Positions 11,716-23,195 of a stretch of DNA of 37,325 nt are shown here, piece by piece. Within the stretch, counting starts at the first letter, position 1. Each line of letters begins with the position of its first letter. The notes under the pieces were generated by a model. That model was not told the origin of the DNA. It saw only the letters and a program-made list of their open reading frames with translations, and ran no database searches. Position numbers and translations under genes: made by a program. The DNA comes from Prorocentrum cordatum (taxonomy: Eukaryota; Sar; Dinophyceae; Prorocentrales; Prorocentraceae): the NCBI GenBank assembly GCA_963575745.1, contig CAUYUJ010016899.1, positions 189,175-226,499 on the forward strand, written 5' to 3'.

Positions 11716-11835
11716 GGCTGTGCGGTGGGCGGCAGCGAGCGGCAACGGGCGGGGGCGTGGCGAATCCTCGACGCACCGGCGTGAGCGGCAGCGGGCAGCA
11801 ACGGGCCGGAACGGGGCGAATCTTCGACGCATCCA
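11716..11835 (+). repeat. 56-bp tandem duplication
   Basis: CGAATCCTCGACGCA at 11761 and CGAATCTTCGACGCA at 11817 mark two units 56 bp apart. Both are preceded by GCAACGGGC-type sequence. Confidence 0.7.
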
Positions 11836-12063
11836 CCGAATCTCTTCTGGAAGCAAAACAGGACCCCCTAAGTGCAAGCAGCGTTTGGGTAACACACGTA
11901 TATCTTCGGAGCTCCGCGCGGAGCCCACCCGGACGGGATCGCGTCGTATAAGAAACGGCGGGAGGTGTGTGGCCGTTTGCGGTCTCCAGGCCTCCCTCGT
12001 TGGGCCCTCGTTGGGCAGTCCGCAAGAAGACTCGCAGAGAGAGACTGACCCGGGGGAAGGTTC

Positions 12064-12184
12064 GTCCTCCTCCTCCTCCTCCTCCTCCTCCTCCTCCTCC
12101 TCCTCCTCCTCCTCCCCCTCCTCCCCTCCTCCTCCTCCTCCTCCTCCTCCTCCTCCTCCTCCTCCTCCTCCTCCCCCTCCTCCT
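12064..12184 (+). repeat. (TCC)n microsatellite
   Basis: A nearly pure pyrimidine strand with rare CCC interruptions. Poly-Ser, poly-Pro and poly-Gly frames here, including a 461-codon minus frame, are artefacts. Confidence 0.97.
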
Positions 12185-12454
12185 TGCAGAGAAAGACTCG
12201 CAGAGAAAGACTTCTGCGGACCCCGTGCTGAACAAAATCAGGACATCGCGTGTCTGGGAAGAAACCGGCGCGGAGCTCCGAACATATACGCTTGATTCGG
12301 AGGCAGCCATCGGGTCTGAGCTGGAAAAGCCGAGCGAAGATGGGTCAGAAGGCGGAGAATGGACCAAATTTGTCCAAAATCGGTCCCTATAATTACCCTT
12401 CCAAGGGTCGAAACTGTCAACTCTTTCGAGCCATGTCCAGCGGTTGCGACAAAG

Positions 12455-12530
12455 GGCCCCTTTCTCCTCCCTCTCTCCTGGCTGGAACCAGTGTTCGCCC
12501 ACCTCGGCCCTCAAGCCAGCTCCAACGTTT
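12455..12530 (+). repeat. Dispersed family R2, copy 1
   Basis: CTCCTGGCTGGAACCAGTG, CCCACCTCGG and AAGCCAGCTCCAACG align with the copies at 33965-34052 (+) and 32149-32230 (-). Confidence 0.65.
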
Positions 12531-12642
12531 GACAGTTGTTCTTCCTCTTTCGGCGTCGCCCAAACATACTTATTACTATGTGTGCGCCGTCCGGCCAGGG
12601 GCGCCGCCTGCGCTGAGGAATACGATGTTATATGCTTTCAGA

Positions 12643-12777
12643 GGCGACGACAGGGGCGAATAGCCCAGTGAAGAGCAAAACATGTATCCAGGGGCGCCGA
12701 TGATCTATGTCTTCGACAAGGCTCCCAGGCGAATACATGTAATGCCCGCCCCTGGGCTATTCGCCCTTATCGTCGCC
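12643..12777. mobile_element. Foldback (MITE-like) element of 135 bp
   Basis: The 25-bp arms 12643-12667 (GGCGACGACAGGGGCGAATA...) and 12753-12777 are inverted repeats with two mismatches. A second inner pair (ACATGTATCC near 12680 and GAATACATGT near 12731) extends the hairpin. No clear target site duplication is seen, so it may be a foldback repeat or a decayed MITE. Confidence 0.6.
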
Positions 12778-12951
12778 GCCGATGCTTGGTGGCAGACGGG
12801 TAACGATGCACTATCAGATATGTATACTATATGTTTGGTTCTGGCGTGCGCCTCCAAGGGGAGCGCATAGTAATTTCTGGCTATGTGGAACATTCTGGAG
12901 GCCTCGCGCGGCGCGCTCCGTCAGATACGGATTGACGTTCGCGCGGCGATG

Positions 12952-13040
12952 CTCCGACGTGTGTCGGACGTCTGTCCGACATAAGTCCGACGTGTATCCG
13001 ACGTGACCCGACGTGAGCCCGACGTACATCCGACGTACAT
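12952..13040 (+). repeat. Short TCCGACGT minisatellite
   Basis: Seven or so units of TCCGACGTGTA type with a spacing of about 11-13 bp. Confidence 0.75.
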
Positions 13041-13218
13041 TGGCTTTCAACTTGCCGCGCGAGGCCTTCGCACTCGTACTCGTAAGCGTAGCGCTCGTGT
13101 GCCCTAACAGCCTCGTGCTCACAATCGCAGTGCTGTGCACGTCCTGTATGCACAGCATGTGAACTGGATTTCCCTCGCGAGCATGCTGCCCGTGTGCCCT
13201 TCTGCCTCCCATGCTCAG

Positions 13219-13390
13219 GCCCGCCGAGGCGCGGCCGGGTGGCCTCGCCCCCGTGGCCCCGTGCCCGGGCCGCAGCGCCCCGCCCCGCGACGGCGTCAAC
13301 GACGCCCTGGGCCTCCTCCGCGACGCCACCATGGCGGCCCCCGCCGCCGAGGGAGAGGGCCGGGCCGGGCCTGCGGCGGAGATCGGGCAG
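13219..13390 (+). CDS. Candidate exon (partial, unknown protein; end uncertain)
   Basis: It is preceded by a pyrimidine-rich CCCTTCTGCCTCCCATGCTCAG acceptor-like site split here as CCCTTCTGCC then TCCCATGCTCAG. The frame contains RDGVNDALGLLRDATMAAPA and then an Ala/Glu-rich stretch. The 3' end cannot be fixed; the sequence just beyond it (GCCAAGAGTCTGCACG) resembles that just beyond the candidate exon at 35937. No domain is recognised, and the GC-rich DNA makes chance open frames likely. Confidence 0.25.
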
Positions 13391-14276
13391 TGCCAAGAGT
13401 CTGCACGAGCAAAAAAGGGGCACGGAAAGAATGCATATTTTGCACAGGACTCGCTCCCCGCGCCGCCGCGGCCCGTGTCCGCTCGAGGCAGGAGGCCGCC
13501 TGCCCCACAGCGGCCGCTACTGGTTTGGGACAGCACCTGCTGCTGGGCACCGTGCCCGGTCTTTCCGCACCCACCTCGGGCGCCCCCAAAACAAGGGGGG
13601 GGGTCACCGCCTCAGAGGCCCGAGGCTCGGGGCAAGCCGAGCGGCTGGTCTTGGGGCCAGGGTCGGCCTCCCGGGGGGCCCTCGGCGCTGCCCCGGGACG
13701 GAGATCCGGCCCCGGGGGCGCGGTCTTGGCCTGCAGGGGTCCCCGCGTATATCGAGCACACTGAAGCGCCGGGTGTCGAGGCCTGCAGTTCCACTGGTCT
13801 GAGCGCCCAGGATGCGGACGGAAGTTCTGGGTCCGGCGTCCAGCAGCAGCGCGTGTTCATCTGGAGCAAGATTTGCCGTCCCTCGAGTCCTGCGAGGGCC
13901 GCCTGCCAGACAGCACGTTTGAATTCACGTCTGTGCATCAAGACTTGTCCATTTGACTGCACTAGTTGTCCACTTGGACAAGAATCGCTGTCATGACGCC
14001 TACATCGATTCATTGCCTGGTGGGCGTCGAAGGACAGTACATCTGATTCGAGACGCTTCGCGTTCACCGCCCGCCCACTCCAGTTCCCGCCAGACGAGGC
14101 GAAGACGGCTCCACGATTGCATGAACACATGCAGAAAATCATACAAGACCCCCCGCAGGTGTGTTTTGTCGTTTTTGCCTACGCTCAATTGTTGTTCTCA
14201 ACCCGTAGCCTGTTGAGGTCAGGCATGCCGTGTGGCTGATCGATCGTAGATTTGCCGCTTGGTCGTCGTCCCGTGA
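13391..14276. other. No gene accepted; GC-rich region
   Basis: Several long overlapping frames occur on both strands, as expected at this G+C content. No motif or splice signal stands out. An Ala/Gly-rich + frame at 13135-13764 was considered but has no other support. Confidence 0.4.
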
Positions 14277-14865
14277 TCAGTACTGACGGATCAGTGATGT
14301 GGACGTTAGCTCTCTGGGCCCTTGTTTATTTTCCACGCCAGAAATAACCCGAGCACTGCCCAAGATCAACCAGCAACGGCCCGAACGCTGCTTGAAAGGA
14401 GCCAAGCAGGGACCCATATGGCTCAGGCGGGCGTTGAACGGCCGAAGCAACAGCACGTCCGTGTTGGGCCGTAACTCCGTCGGAATGCCATTGAACATCG
14501 AGCTGGTTTGTGGCGGGTTTGGGCTTTGTTTTGTTGCCCACGCGAAATCCAGGAGGGTCCAATATTGATTTTGTATCGAATCCACAAGCGACGTAGGTGT
14601 GGAAGCAGGTGTATTTAAGTACAGCACGACTTGTAGGTCGCAGGTAGACGTCATGTTCTGCTTGGGCGTGAAATTAGGTATGGCGTGCGGCGTCATGTCA
14701 CTGCATGCCGTGGCACTGGACGCGCTGCCCGAGATGTAGTGGCCTTCGTGCTGAGGCTGTAAGTTCCGAAGCCTCTTGGATGCTGCTCGGCGTTGCGTGA
14801 AATGCCTTGTGGAGGCATATGGATACTGTAACGTGTTTGCGTTGGCGCAATCGGTCTGACTCAAG

Positions 14866-14894
<29 letters not shown>
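14277..14894 (-). CDS. Hypothetical 205-residue open frame
   Basis: A single uninterrupted ATG-initiated frame of 205 codons. Its composition is mixed and not repeat-derived (it includes NQYWTLLDFAWATKQSPNPP). No domain, signal peptide or membrane segment is recognised. The start codon lies inside the dispersed head repeat at 14866-15041, whose other copy at 25232 keeps the same first codons (MTF-IPLRY), so the start may be a repeat feature. It may be a remnant of a larger element, a real small gene, or chance. Confidence 0.25.
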
Positions 14895-15236
<342 letters not shown>

Positions 15237-15662
15237 GGAAGGGCGGAGGAGGAGGAGGAAAAGGAGGAGGATGAGGAGGATGAGGGAATTGGCGGATGAT
15301 GATGAGGAGGAGGGAGGAGGAGAGGAGGGAGGAGGAGAGGAGGAGCAGGAGGATGAGGAGGCGGAGAAGGAGGAGAGGAGGAGGAGAGGAGGGAGGAGGA
15401 GGAGAGGAGGGAGGAGGAGGAGAGGGAGGAGGAGGAGAAGGAGGAGGAGGGGGAGGATGAGGAGGAGGAGGAGGACGGAACGGAGGAGGAGGATGAGGAA
15501 GGGAAGGGGGGAGGGGGGGGGGAGGAAGATGAGGAGGACGAGGAGGAGGGGGAAGCGGAGGTGGAGGATGAGGAGGTCGAGGAGCAGGTGCAGCAGGAGG
15601 AGCAGGAGGAGGAGACGAGGAGGAGGAGGAAGAGGACGAGGAGGAGGCGGAGGAGGAGGATA
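15237..15662 (+). repeat. (GGA)n polypurine tract
   Basis: GGA/GAG triplets with interspersed GAT, GCA and GAC. The + strand is nearly all purine. Long Glu/Arg/Gly-rich frames on + and Leu/Pro/Ser-rich frames on - are artefacts. Confidence 0.95.
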
Positions 15663-15998
15663 AGGAGGAATGGAACTAATACCGAAACTAATAATCACAA
15701 GAGTTTTCAACACAGTAGTCAAACTAGAATAATCATGGTAATACCACTAAACTAATAAGAACGACATAAACTACTAATTCGAACAGTACTAACACTACGA
15801 CGAATACCAGCACCATCGCGACTAAACATAAGAAACCTACTAATCCTACTCGCATGAACCATACCTAGAATAACCACCAAACTTATAGACATGATGATAA
15901 TGAGTTTACTAATCATACTAATGGTATGAAGACTGATAAGAACACTGCGACAACGACTAAACCAACCTTATGACTATCCATACTACTACTACTACTCC

Positions 15999-16053
<55 letters not shown>

Positions 16054-16499
16054 ACTACTACTACTAATTCTCATAAGAAGAATGGGGGCGTATGAGTAGG
16101 AGTAGGAGGAGTTGACAGGAGGAGGAACACGGCGATGAGGCGGATGCTCATCAGGCGGCGGAGCAGGGTGAGCAGGACGAGGCGGAGGATAACGACTATT
16201 GCGAACACCAATAAGCAACAACCTAGCACTAATATCACTAATGCTACGCGTACGGCTTACGAGTAATCCGCCAAATGCTAATACAGCATAATGCGAATCA
16301 TAGTGGTGCTACTATTAAAAAAACAAGTGTGTAGTATTACGAATGATACTATGAAAGCTACGGCGACGACCCCGACACAAACTATTACTAAAACACCACG
16401 GATCAGACGGCGAATCACAATACTGACATCAACACCCATGATAATAATTAAGCTAATGCTACTAATCGACATAATGATACTAGCCACGACATAATGTAG
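15663..16499 (+). repeat. Decayed AT-rich triplet array
   Basis: A degenerate sequence with triplet texture (ACTAATACC, AACTAATAATCAC, ACTACTACTACTAC). It includes a GCT run at about 16016-16050 and a G-rich segment at 16080-16190. No gene. It resembles 24550-25104 and is best read as an old triplet repeat. Confidence 0.65.
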
Positions 16500-17512
<1,013 letters not shown>

Positions 17513-17555
17513 TTGGTGTTGGAGTTGGAGTCCCTGGACGTAGTCCTTCCAACAA

Positions 17556-17995
17556 TCACTTAGACCTCTTCTGGGCTTTGCGAATTAATTCAGCTTTACT
17601 ATAAACTTTGGGCCATTGCCCAAGCTCAATCAAACGAAGATACTCCCTCCTCGTGTCAGTGATGCGGGGGTCACAGGCCTCCTTGAGGCCTCGCAGCTGC
17701 TGATCCCTATACATTCCACATGTGGTACAAAACCAAATCTTTAATCCGGCGTGAAACCTCATACGGTGGGAGGGGTCCACGAACCCCCCAGCAATGTGAA
17801 TGGTGGCCCCCTCAGGAAGTGCACGAAGAGAGCCATCTATAGCGACCAACTTGAAACACGGAGACTTACGCCAAGCCTTGACACGGGCAGCCGACGCGGA
17901 CCCGCGACACCGCAGACAGCGCCGACCACATTCCGACAAGGCGTGGGCCGCCTCAAACACAGACATATCCTGGCTCGGAGGCGGGGGGGGAGGAG
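17556..17995 (-). pseudogene. LINE C-terminal zinc-finger domain
   Basis: From the Met codon at 17966 the frame is 136 codons and ends in the natural TGA. It holds an H8-x4-C13-x3-C17-x2-C20 cluster and a second cluster H67-x4-H72-x7-C80-x2-C83 with C98, around the motif WFCTTCGMYRDQQLRGLKEAC cut here to WFCTTCG. Such C-terminal His/Cys modules are typical of LINE polyproteins and are thought to bind nucleic acid. It is out of frame with the RNase H part by one base; the likely slip is the run of eight G at 17983-17990. Confidence 0.75.
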
Positions 17996-18000
17996 GAGGA

Positions 18001-18984
18001 TCAGCAGCAGCAGGAGCAGGATCCCCGAGCTCCGCGCCTCGGGTGCCGACCTGTCTGGCCGATCGGCTGCAGCAACCTCTCCGCCTCCAGCGCGTCGATG
18101 TGCGACCTGAGGATCCTCATGCGGATGAGGTACAACACACGTTCCTTCTCCAAGAACCTGGACCGAATGGAGTCGGGGACGCGCGCCACTGCAGCGCCCT
18201 CACCAGCCAGAACATCAGCAGCAGCGTTACCTGCAGCCATTCAGCCAGCGCCCGCTCGACGGAGCACGATATCCTCAGCTTTCAGACGTGAGTTGGTGAA
18301 CAACACCGTCACATGCTCAGGTCGCCGAGAGGTGCCACGAAACAACAGTCCTATCTTGGCCCACAACTCTGAGTGTTCTCCTGAGGGGAAGAGGTATTTC
18401 TGGGACCACCAGCCGTCGTGCACCATCTTATTGTCCGTCACATAGGTCACATACTGTGTAGTGATTCGCAATGCCACCCAAAACATGTACAGCTCTCCTC
18501 TGGGTACAGTTTGGACCACACCTGGAAGCGCGCCGAAAAGGTTGACCAGCGAAGTCATGTCCGTCTCACTCTCCATCATCGTCAGGCCGAGCCCAACACG
18601 ACGGAACCGTTCATCTGCTGAGTCCTGGCCGCCACTAGCATCTCCGAACAACAGCACGGGCTTGTCGCTCTCACCTGGGCCCAGTACTCCGTCGTCGACT
18701 CCATCATTGAGGCCTGTGCAGAAGCACGCCTCTTCGTCTGGCGGCTCAGGCACCACCGTCCACGATGCTGGCATGGCCCCTCTGAACCAGTACGCTGGAG
18801 CCGACTCGTGCTGGGTCACCGCGGCCATATACAACTCATCAGTCTTAGCATAGATAGGGTGATTCACATTATGATCGCACTCCCATATTCGATGGAAAGG
18901 TGACTCATTGCGTTTCCTGCATCTCGGACACAATGCGCAGACTTGGATTTCGCAGAGGCCTCTCCTCGACGGAGCCTCGGCCAC
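18001..18984 (-). pseudogene. LINE RNase H domain, broken by an in-frame TGA
   Basis: Removes the RNA strand of RNA/DNA hybrids during reverse transcription. The acidic residues expected of the fold are all visible: Asp in FGDASGG (codon 18640-18642), Glu in RGELYMFW (18493-18495), Asp in VTDNKM (18433-18435) and Asp in GNAAADVLAG (18214-18216). The TGA at 18241-18243 separates the last one from the rest. A His expected before LKAED is Arg (codon 18286-18288). Upstream is a Cys-rich segment (CALCPRCRKRNESPFHRIWECDH, beginning CALCPRC) that probably binds zinc and links RT to RNase H. The frame is the same on both sides of the stop. Confidence 0.85.
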
Positions 18985-19190
18985 GAGCCCCCAGCCACGA
19001 CCGTGGACAGTAGCTCAGACAGACGGCGCCCACGTGGTAGCTGCTCCAGATGCCTCAAAAGCCGCTGCAGAGAAACCACATCCATACCTTGCCCAAGACC
19101 TTTCCCACATAAGTGCTTGTTAGCGGAGGCCCGCAAGAGCCCTTCCGAGGTTTTGTTAAAGTCTTGAAAGAAACAGCTTCGTGTCGTTCA
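18985..19190 (-). pseudogene. LINE RT to RNase H linker, double frameshift
   Basis: Coding similarity switches frame near 19165-19190 and returns to the downstream frame between about 18975 and 19035. The middle frame reads LLRASANKHLCGKGLG and a Leu/Arg-rich helix-like segment. The two shifts together restore the original frame, so they are compensating in phase but still interrupt the protein. Confidence 0.7.
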
Positions 19191-20035
19191 AGGCCGAGAC
19201 GTCAGAATACCCAGCCTCTGGAAACCTCCATTCCGTCCCGTCAGCCATGACCCAGCACGCCGGCGATATCGGGTCCCAGCCGTGCTCCAGAAGAGCCAGG
19301 AAAACTGCCGACATAGGCCCCCTACCCAACCTCGAACGCTGGGCAGGGGGAAGGCCTCTGAAATGCTGGACCATGGAACCCCAGGCCTTGTGCACCCTGC
19401 TCCTGATCTCGGGCCTAGCAAACCATTGTTGAAGCCAGAGCTGCAAGGACTGCTGAGGGTACCTGACCCCAGGATCGAGACCAGGAGCTTTGATAGCCAG
19501 AGTGGAAGCCAGGCACCGACCACGACCACCCGAAGAGATAGCAGCGGCAAAGCTCCTCCGAAAGGATACAAGACGTTGGCCGAAGGTTCCGTGTAGCTCC
19601 TGTCCGTAGTTGCCTGCAGCCTGCGCCCCCATACGCTCGAGCCTCGACGTGATGGTGTGCTGCCTGGAGGCGCGTGCATACCGAACAACACGAGCGTGCG
19701 TACGACCATGCTTAGCAACCCTCTTCGTTCGTGTGGCACGCGCCGTCCTCCTACCTCCTCCTTGATCGATGCCAAGATGCGCCCCCTGCAACTGCGGCCC
19801 GACAGTGAACCCTTCAACCCGAAGCCGCTGAGCGATCTCCTTGGCGTCTCCGTGGAAAGAACAGATCACGATCGACTTCGGCGACGCATTACAAGTGGCC
19901 CCCAAACAAGCCGTGACACCCTCGACGACCGACGTCCTGGAACCTGACATACGCTGCGACAAGTCGTCGATCCATATGCGGTGCCCAGTGCAGGATGCGT
20001 GCGGGATATACGTGCCATTGCAAAATGCGTCATAC
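19156..20035 (-). pseudogene. LINE RT, motif C and thumb-like region
   Basis: Holds the RT motif C, WIDDL, with both catalytic Asp codons at 19963-19968. About 250 residues of basic, Trp-containing sequence follow (LQLWLQQWFARPEIRSRVHK), typical of the part after the palm. It is in a different frame from the upstream RT part; the break is between about 19979 and 20035, most likely near 19985, where the upstream frame ends in HPALG and the downstream one begins HRIWIDD. Confidence 0.85.
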
Positions 20036-21341
20036 ACTTCGCGAGCCGAGTCCCTGATCGGAGGCCCTGAATGATACTGCGATCCACCAGGAATGGAGCA
20101 CACACTGACCCAACCTGTTCTAGAGTACGAGCTGCCACACATTTAGCCAACTCCAGATATAAAGCGACAGGAGGGTAGCCCATGCGAAGAGCTGCGAACA
20201 CAAACAGGTCCCACTCGATGCCGTCGTAGAACCCTTTAATGTTTAGCATGCCGTGCCCCGTGGGGAGCTTCATCCAACCTGCTACTTCATCAGCTAAAGT
20301 AAAGTGAAACACCTCAACCAAATAACTGTTACCTTTGACAGCAGCGCCCCCCTCCGTTTCAACTAAACCACACCATTCACGAATTTGTTGCTCTCGAATG
20401 CCCGACCAAATGCGCCCAATCATGGATATCAGTTCGGTAACCCGGTCTCCTTCCACTTTTTTGGGTAACAACTTTCCTATCGCCAGCTGTGTTTGATGCG
20501 GCCATGTGAGAGTAACTTCGAACATATTCATCATCGCGGCGAGCTCGTCGAGGCCGGCCTGGGGTAAGCGTTCGACGTCAAGGGGAGTGAGTCGATCGGC
20601 CCCCAAACCAGTCTCGACGCGCGTGCGATGAGCAGCTGCACGGACTTGCTCCCCAGTAATCGGCTCCAGCGGTTCGTCTCGTGCTGCCTCCTTGACTGCT
20701 GCGAAAGCCTCTGCCAGCCGAGCTTCCTGGGGCGCACCTGGGTGGCCGATGCGTTCTGACCACCGCGGAGAAGGCTCACAAGGTTCCGACAAAACACTGG
20801 TGACGCGTGAGACGGATGGGCTCGAGGAGCACCCGCCGCTCGGCTCTGACGCCCCGGCAAAACATGGCATGGCCTGTGGGGCCTCCGACAAAACGCTGGC
20901 GACCGACGATGCGGCAAGGTTCGAGGAACACCTTCCGCTCGGCTCTGACCCCCCAGCAAAACATGGCTTGGCCTGGCTGGCCTCCGACAAAACGTGAGCG
21001 ACTGACGAGTCGACTGGGTTCGAGGAGCACCCGCCGCTCGGTTCTGACGCCTCGGCAAAACATGGCTCAGCGCCACCACGACGTCCAACTGAAGTCCAGA
21101 GCTCCTTCCATTGCTTGCCCTTCCGATCAAGAATATCTTTGGGGTGCACCAAGTCTGCGCTGCCGAGCCAGACCTCCTGTGCAGGAAGAGGTTCTTCACG
21201 CATACTCCTGTGCAGCGTTCCCAAAGCCTCTTGAGATGTAATCCACGAGCGAAAATCGTGTAGTGACTCTCTGACCGCCCTTCGCAGAGCACGTTTAGAA
21301 AGTCGATCTGCTTGCTGCTGGTAACTGTCCACCACAACGCC
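20029..21341 (-). pseudogene. LINE RT, N-terminal part with motifs 1, 2, A and B
   Basis: After a 33-residue repeat linker, the RT begins near GLGADRLTPLD. Visible parts are LLPKKVEGDRVTELISMIGR (motifs 1-2), NIKGFYDGIEWD (motif A) and IIQGLRSGTRLAKCM (motif B region). In motif A the first residue, an Asp that binds catalytic metal in active RTs, is Asn (codon 20241-20243). The next acidic positions (FYD, EWD) are kept. The frame is the same as that of the endonuclease part, from which it is separated by the TGA at 21342-21344. Confidence 0.85.
20775..21072 (-). repeat. 99-bp tandem repeat coding for 33-residue units
   Basis: Three in-frame copies of a 33-residue unit with the core PCFAGxSEPSGGCSS, followed by VxSVLSE, lie between endonuclease and RT. 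Copies differ by several substitutions in protein and DNA. The length is a multiple of three, so expansion kept the frame open. Confidence 0.9.
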
Positions 21342-23195
21342 TCAGGCAGCCTCCAGATTCAAAAGCAGCCCCGTCCAAACGTTCAAACCTGCATCCTTGT
21401 GGCTCAGAAGAATCTTATCAACTCCCTCTGTCCTCTCGGTGGCAAGATGTCTGGCCGCCTGCTGCAGCTGAACCAATTGAGTGCGTCCGTTATCTCTGCC
21501 GCGATGCCGCTCAAACTGCGAAAGGACTGAAGCCGCGCGCTTCCACCAGCAGGCGACCTGGTCCCTCAAAGGAGCGGCGCGAGACCTCGTGCTCTGCTTG
21601 ACTGATTCCTCCACGAATGAACACCCAGTGCCCCGACAAGGGCCTCCAGGTGGGGCGACCTGATGGTGGGCGTAAATGATTTCCTCGACAGTGTTGGCCC
21701 ACTGAGAATACCATGATCTCACAAAATGGACATGGTCAGGATTGAGCCTAAAAGCTACGGAGGCGAGGAAGTGGGGGGGAGGTGGAGGAGCAAAGTCCCC
21801 CAAATGCTGGGGCCTGTGTTGCTCCCACACATCACCAGGAATGTAGAAGCTAGGCTCGACCTTCTCTTCTGGCACTTCCGAGGGTTCAGGCTCAACCTGA
21901 CGCACCGATTCACGACTTATGGCTGGGGGGGGGGGGGGGCCGCTGCTCCAGACAGATTCGACAGACTGCAAGCTACCTGAACACTGAGGATCTTCTCCCC
22001 CCGAATTGACGACGATCGCAGGCGAACAGGCTTTTTCCGCCGGCCTGCAGGGGCCGCCAAAGTTGAGCTCGTTGGCCCACGGATCCTCTTCCTCCTCGTC
22101 ATACTCGAGGGGAGAGGCCCCCTCGCCAGGGACGTCGGTTTCATCGTCTTGGGAGGGTTCACAGACAAAAACAGAACCAGAAACTTGCGAATTCAAGGCA
22201 TCGCCAAACAGACTCATATAGTTTTCCGAACGCTTCTCGGCTGCCATGGCGATCTGGGTCGCCTTCTGCTTCTTGGCCGTGGAGGCCTTGGACCCAGGGG
22301 TCGCTTTCTGTAAGGGGCGGGGAACTTGGGGCAGACGGCCGGCGCACTCCAAACGACGAGTCAGAAGTTGTTGACCAGAGGCGCGGAGGATGAGAGCGAG
22401 GCCTATGCGCGGGCGCCAGGGCGCGTCCAGGACGGGCTCCAGCTTGAAGAGGTAGGGCAGCGACGCCTCGGAGACTACCGCGTAGTCGATGAGGCTGCCT
22501 TGCTCGCTCGAGTCGCACGTAACTCGAGCTCCTGGTACAACAACTCTGCCGTGAACTTGCCGAAGAAAACTGCTCTTGGACAGGGCATCTGGTTCCGTAT
22601 TCCAATCGCCCAGGCAAGCCCACGTCAACTGGAGAGCATTGAGAAGCCCTCCAATCTTGTGCAGTCTTGAAATATTTCGGCCAGCGAAGCCAATAGACGA
22701 TAAGCAGTATACAATGAGCAACGCCGTTGAGAAGCCCCTGAAGTGGAGCACCGACGCAGTGAACCCATCCAGCGCGTCGCACCCCTCGGACTTGAGCGCC
22801 CCCGTCAACTTGGCCTCCGCCAGCGGCTCGACCTGCAAGTGGCCACGTGCAAGAATCCGCTCTCCACCTTCATTCGCACGAGCCTCCTGCTGCTGAGCAC
22901 CGCGCCCCGAAGGGCGAGCAGCATTAGATATAAGTTTGAGCTTCTTCTGCCTGGCCTTGGTCTCCCAACTGCGCATCTGACTCGCACCGACGTGGGTCTC
23001 AGCACAACCTATGATGTCGAACATGGCCGACAGGTCTAGATACTGCGTCCATGCGCGGTCGCCCATGGCCGTGACGTTCGCGATGGAGATCTTCGAGGCG
23101 GGCTCTGAATCGGACGAGCACGAATCTAGTGGCAAAACTGGCGCCTGCGCCTCCGTGTCGTTGCCGCTGGGCTGCGGGGCCAGAGGCGCTGGCCG
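21342..23195 (-). pseudogene. LINE APE-type endonuclease and Pro-rich linker
   Basis: Nicks target DNA to prime reverse transcription. Motifs in order: IANVT (Asn position), AETHVG (metal-binding Glu, codon 22998-23000), GDWN (22599-22610), SLIDYAVVS (Asp codon 22485-22487). The last expected catalytic residue, His in a PWKPH-like motif, reads PWRPR (Arg codon 22407-22409). After about 320 residues a Pro/Glu-rich acidic linker follows (DETDVPGEGASPLEYDEEEE). It is open from the TGA at 23196 to the TGA at 21342 and is in frame with both neighbours. Confidence 0.85.

Noticed and set aside
11129-12514. 461-codon minus open frame
   Set aside because: Much of its length comes from the TCC repeat (poly-Gly/Arg) and TG repeat; no domain is seen.
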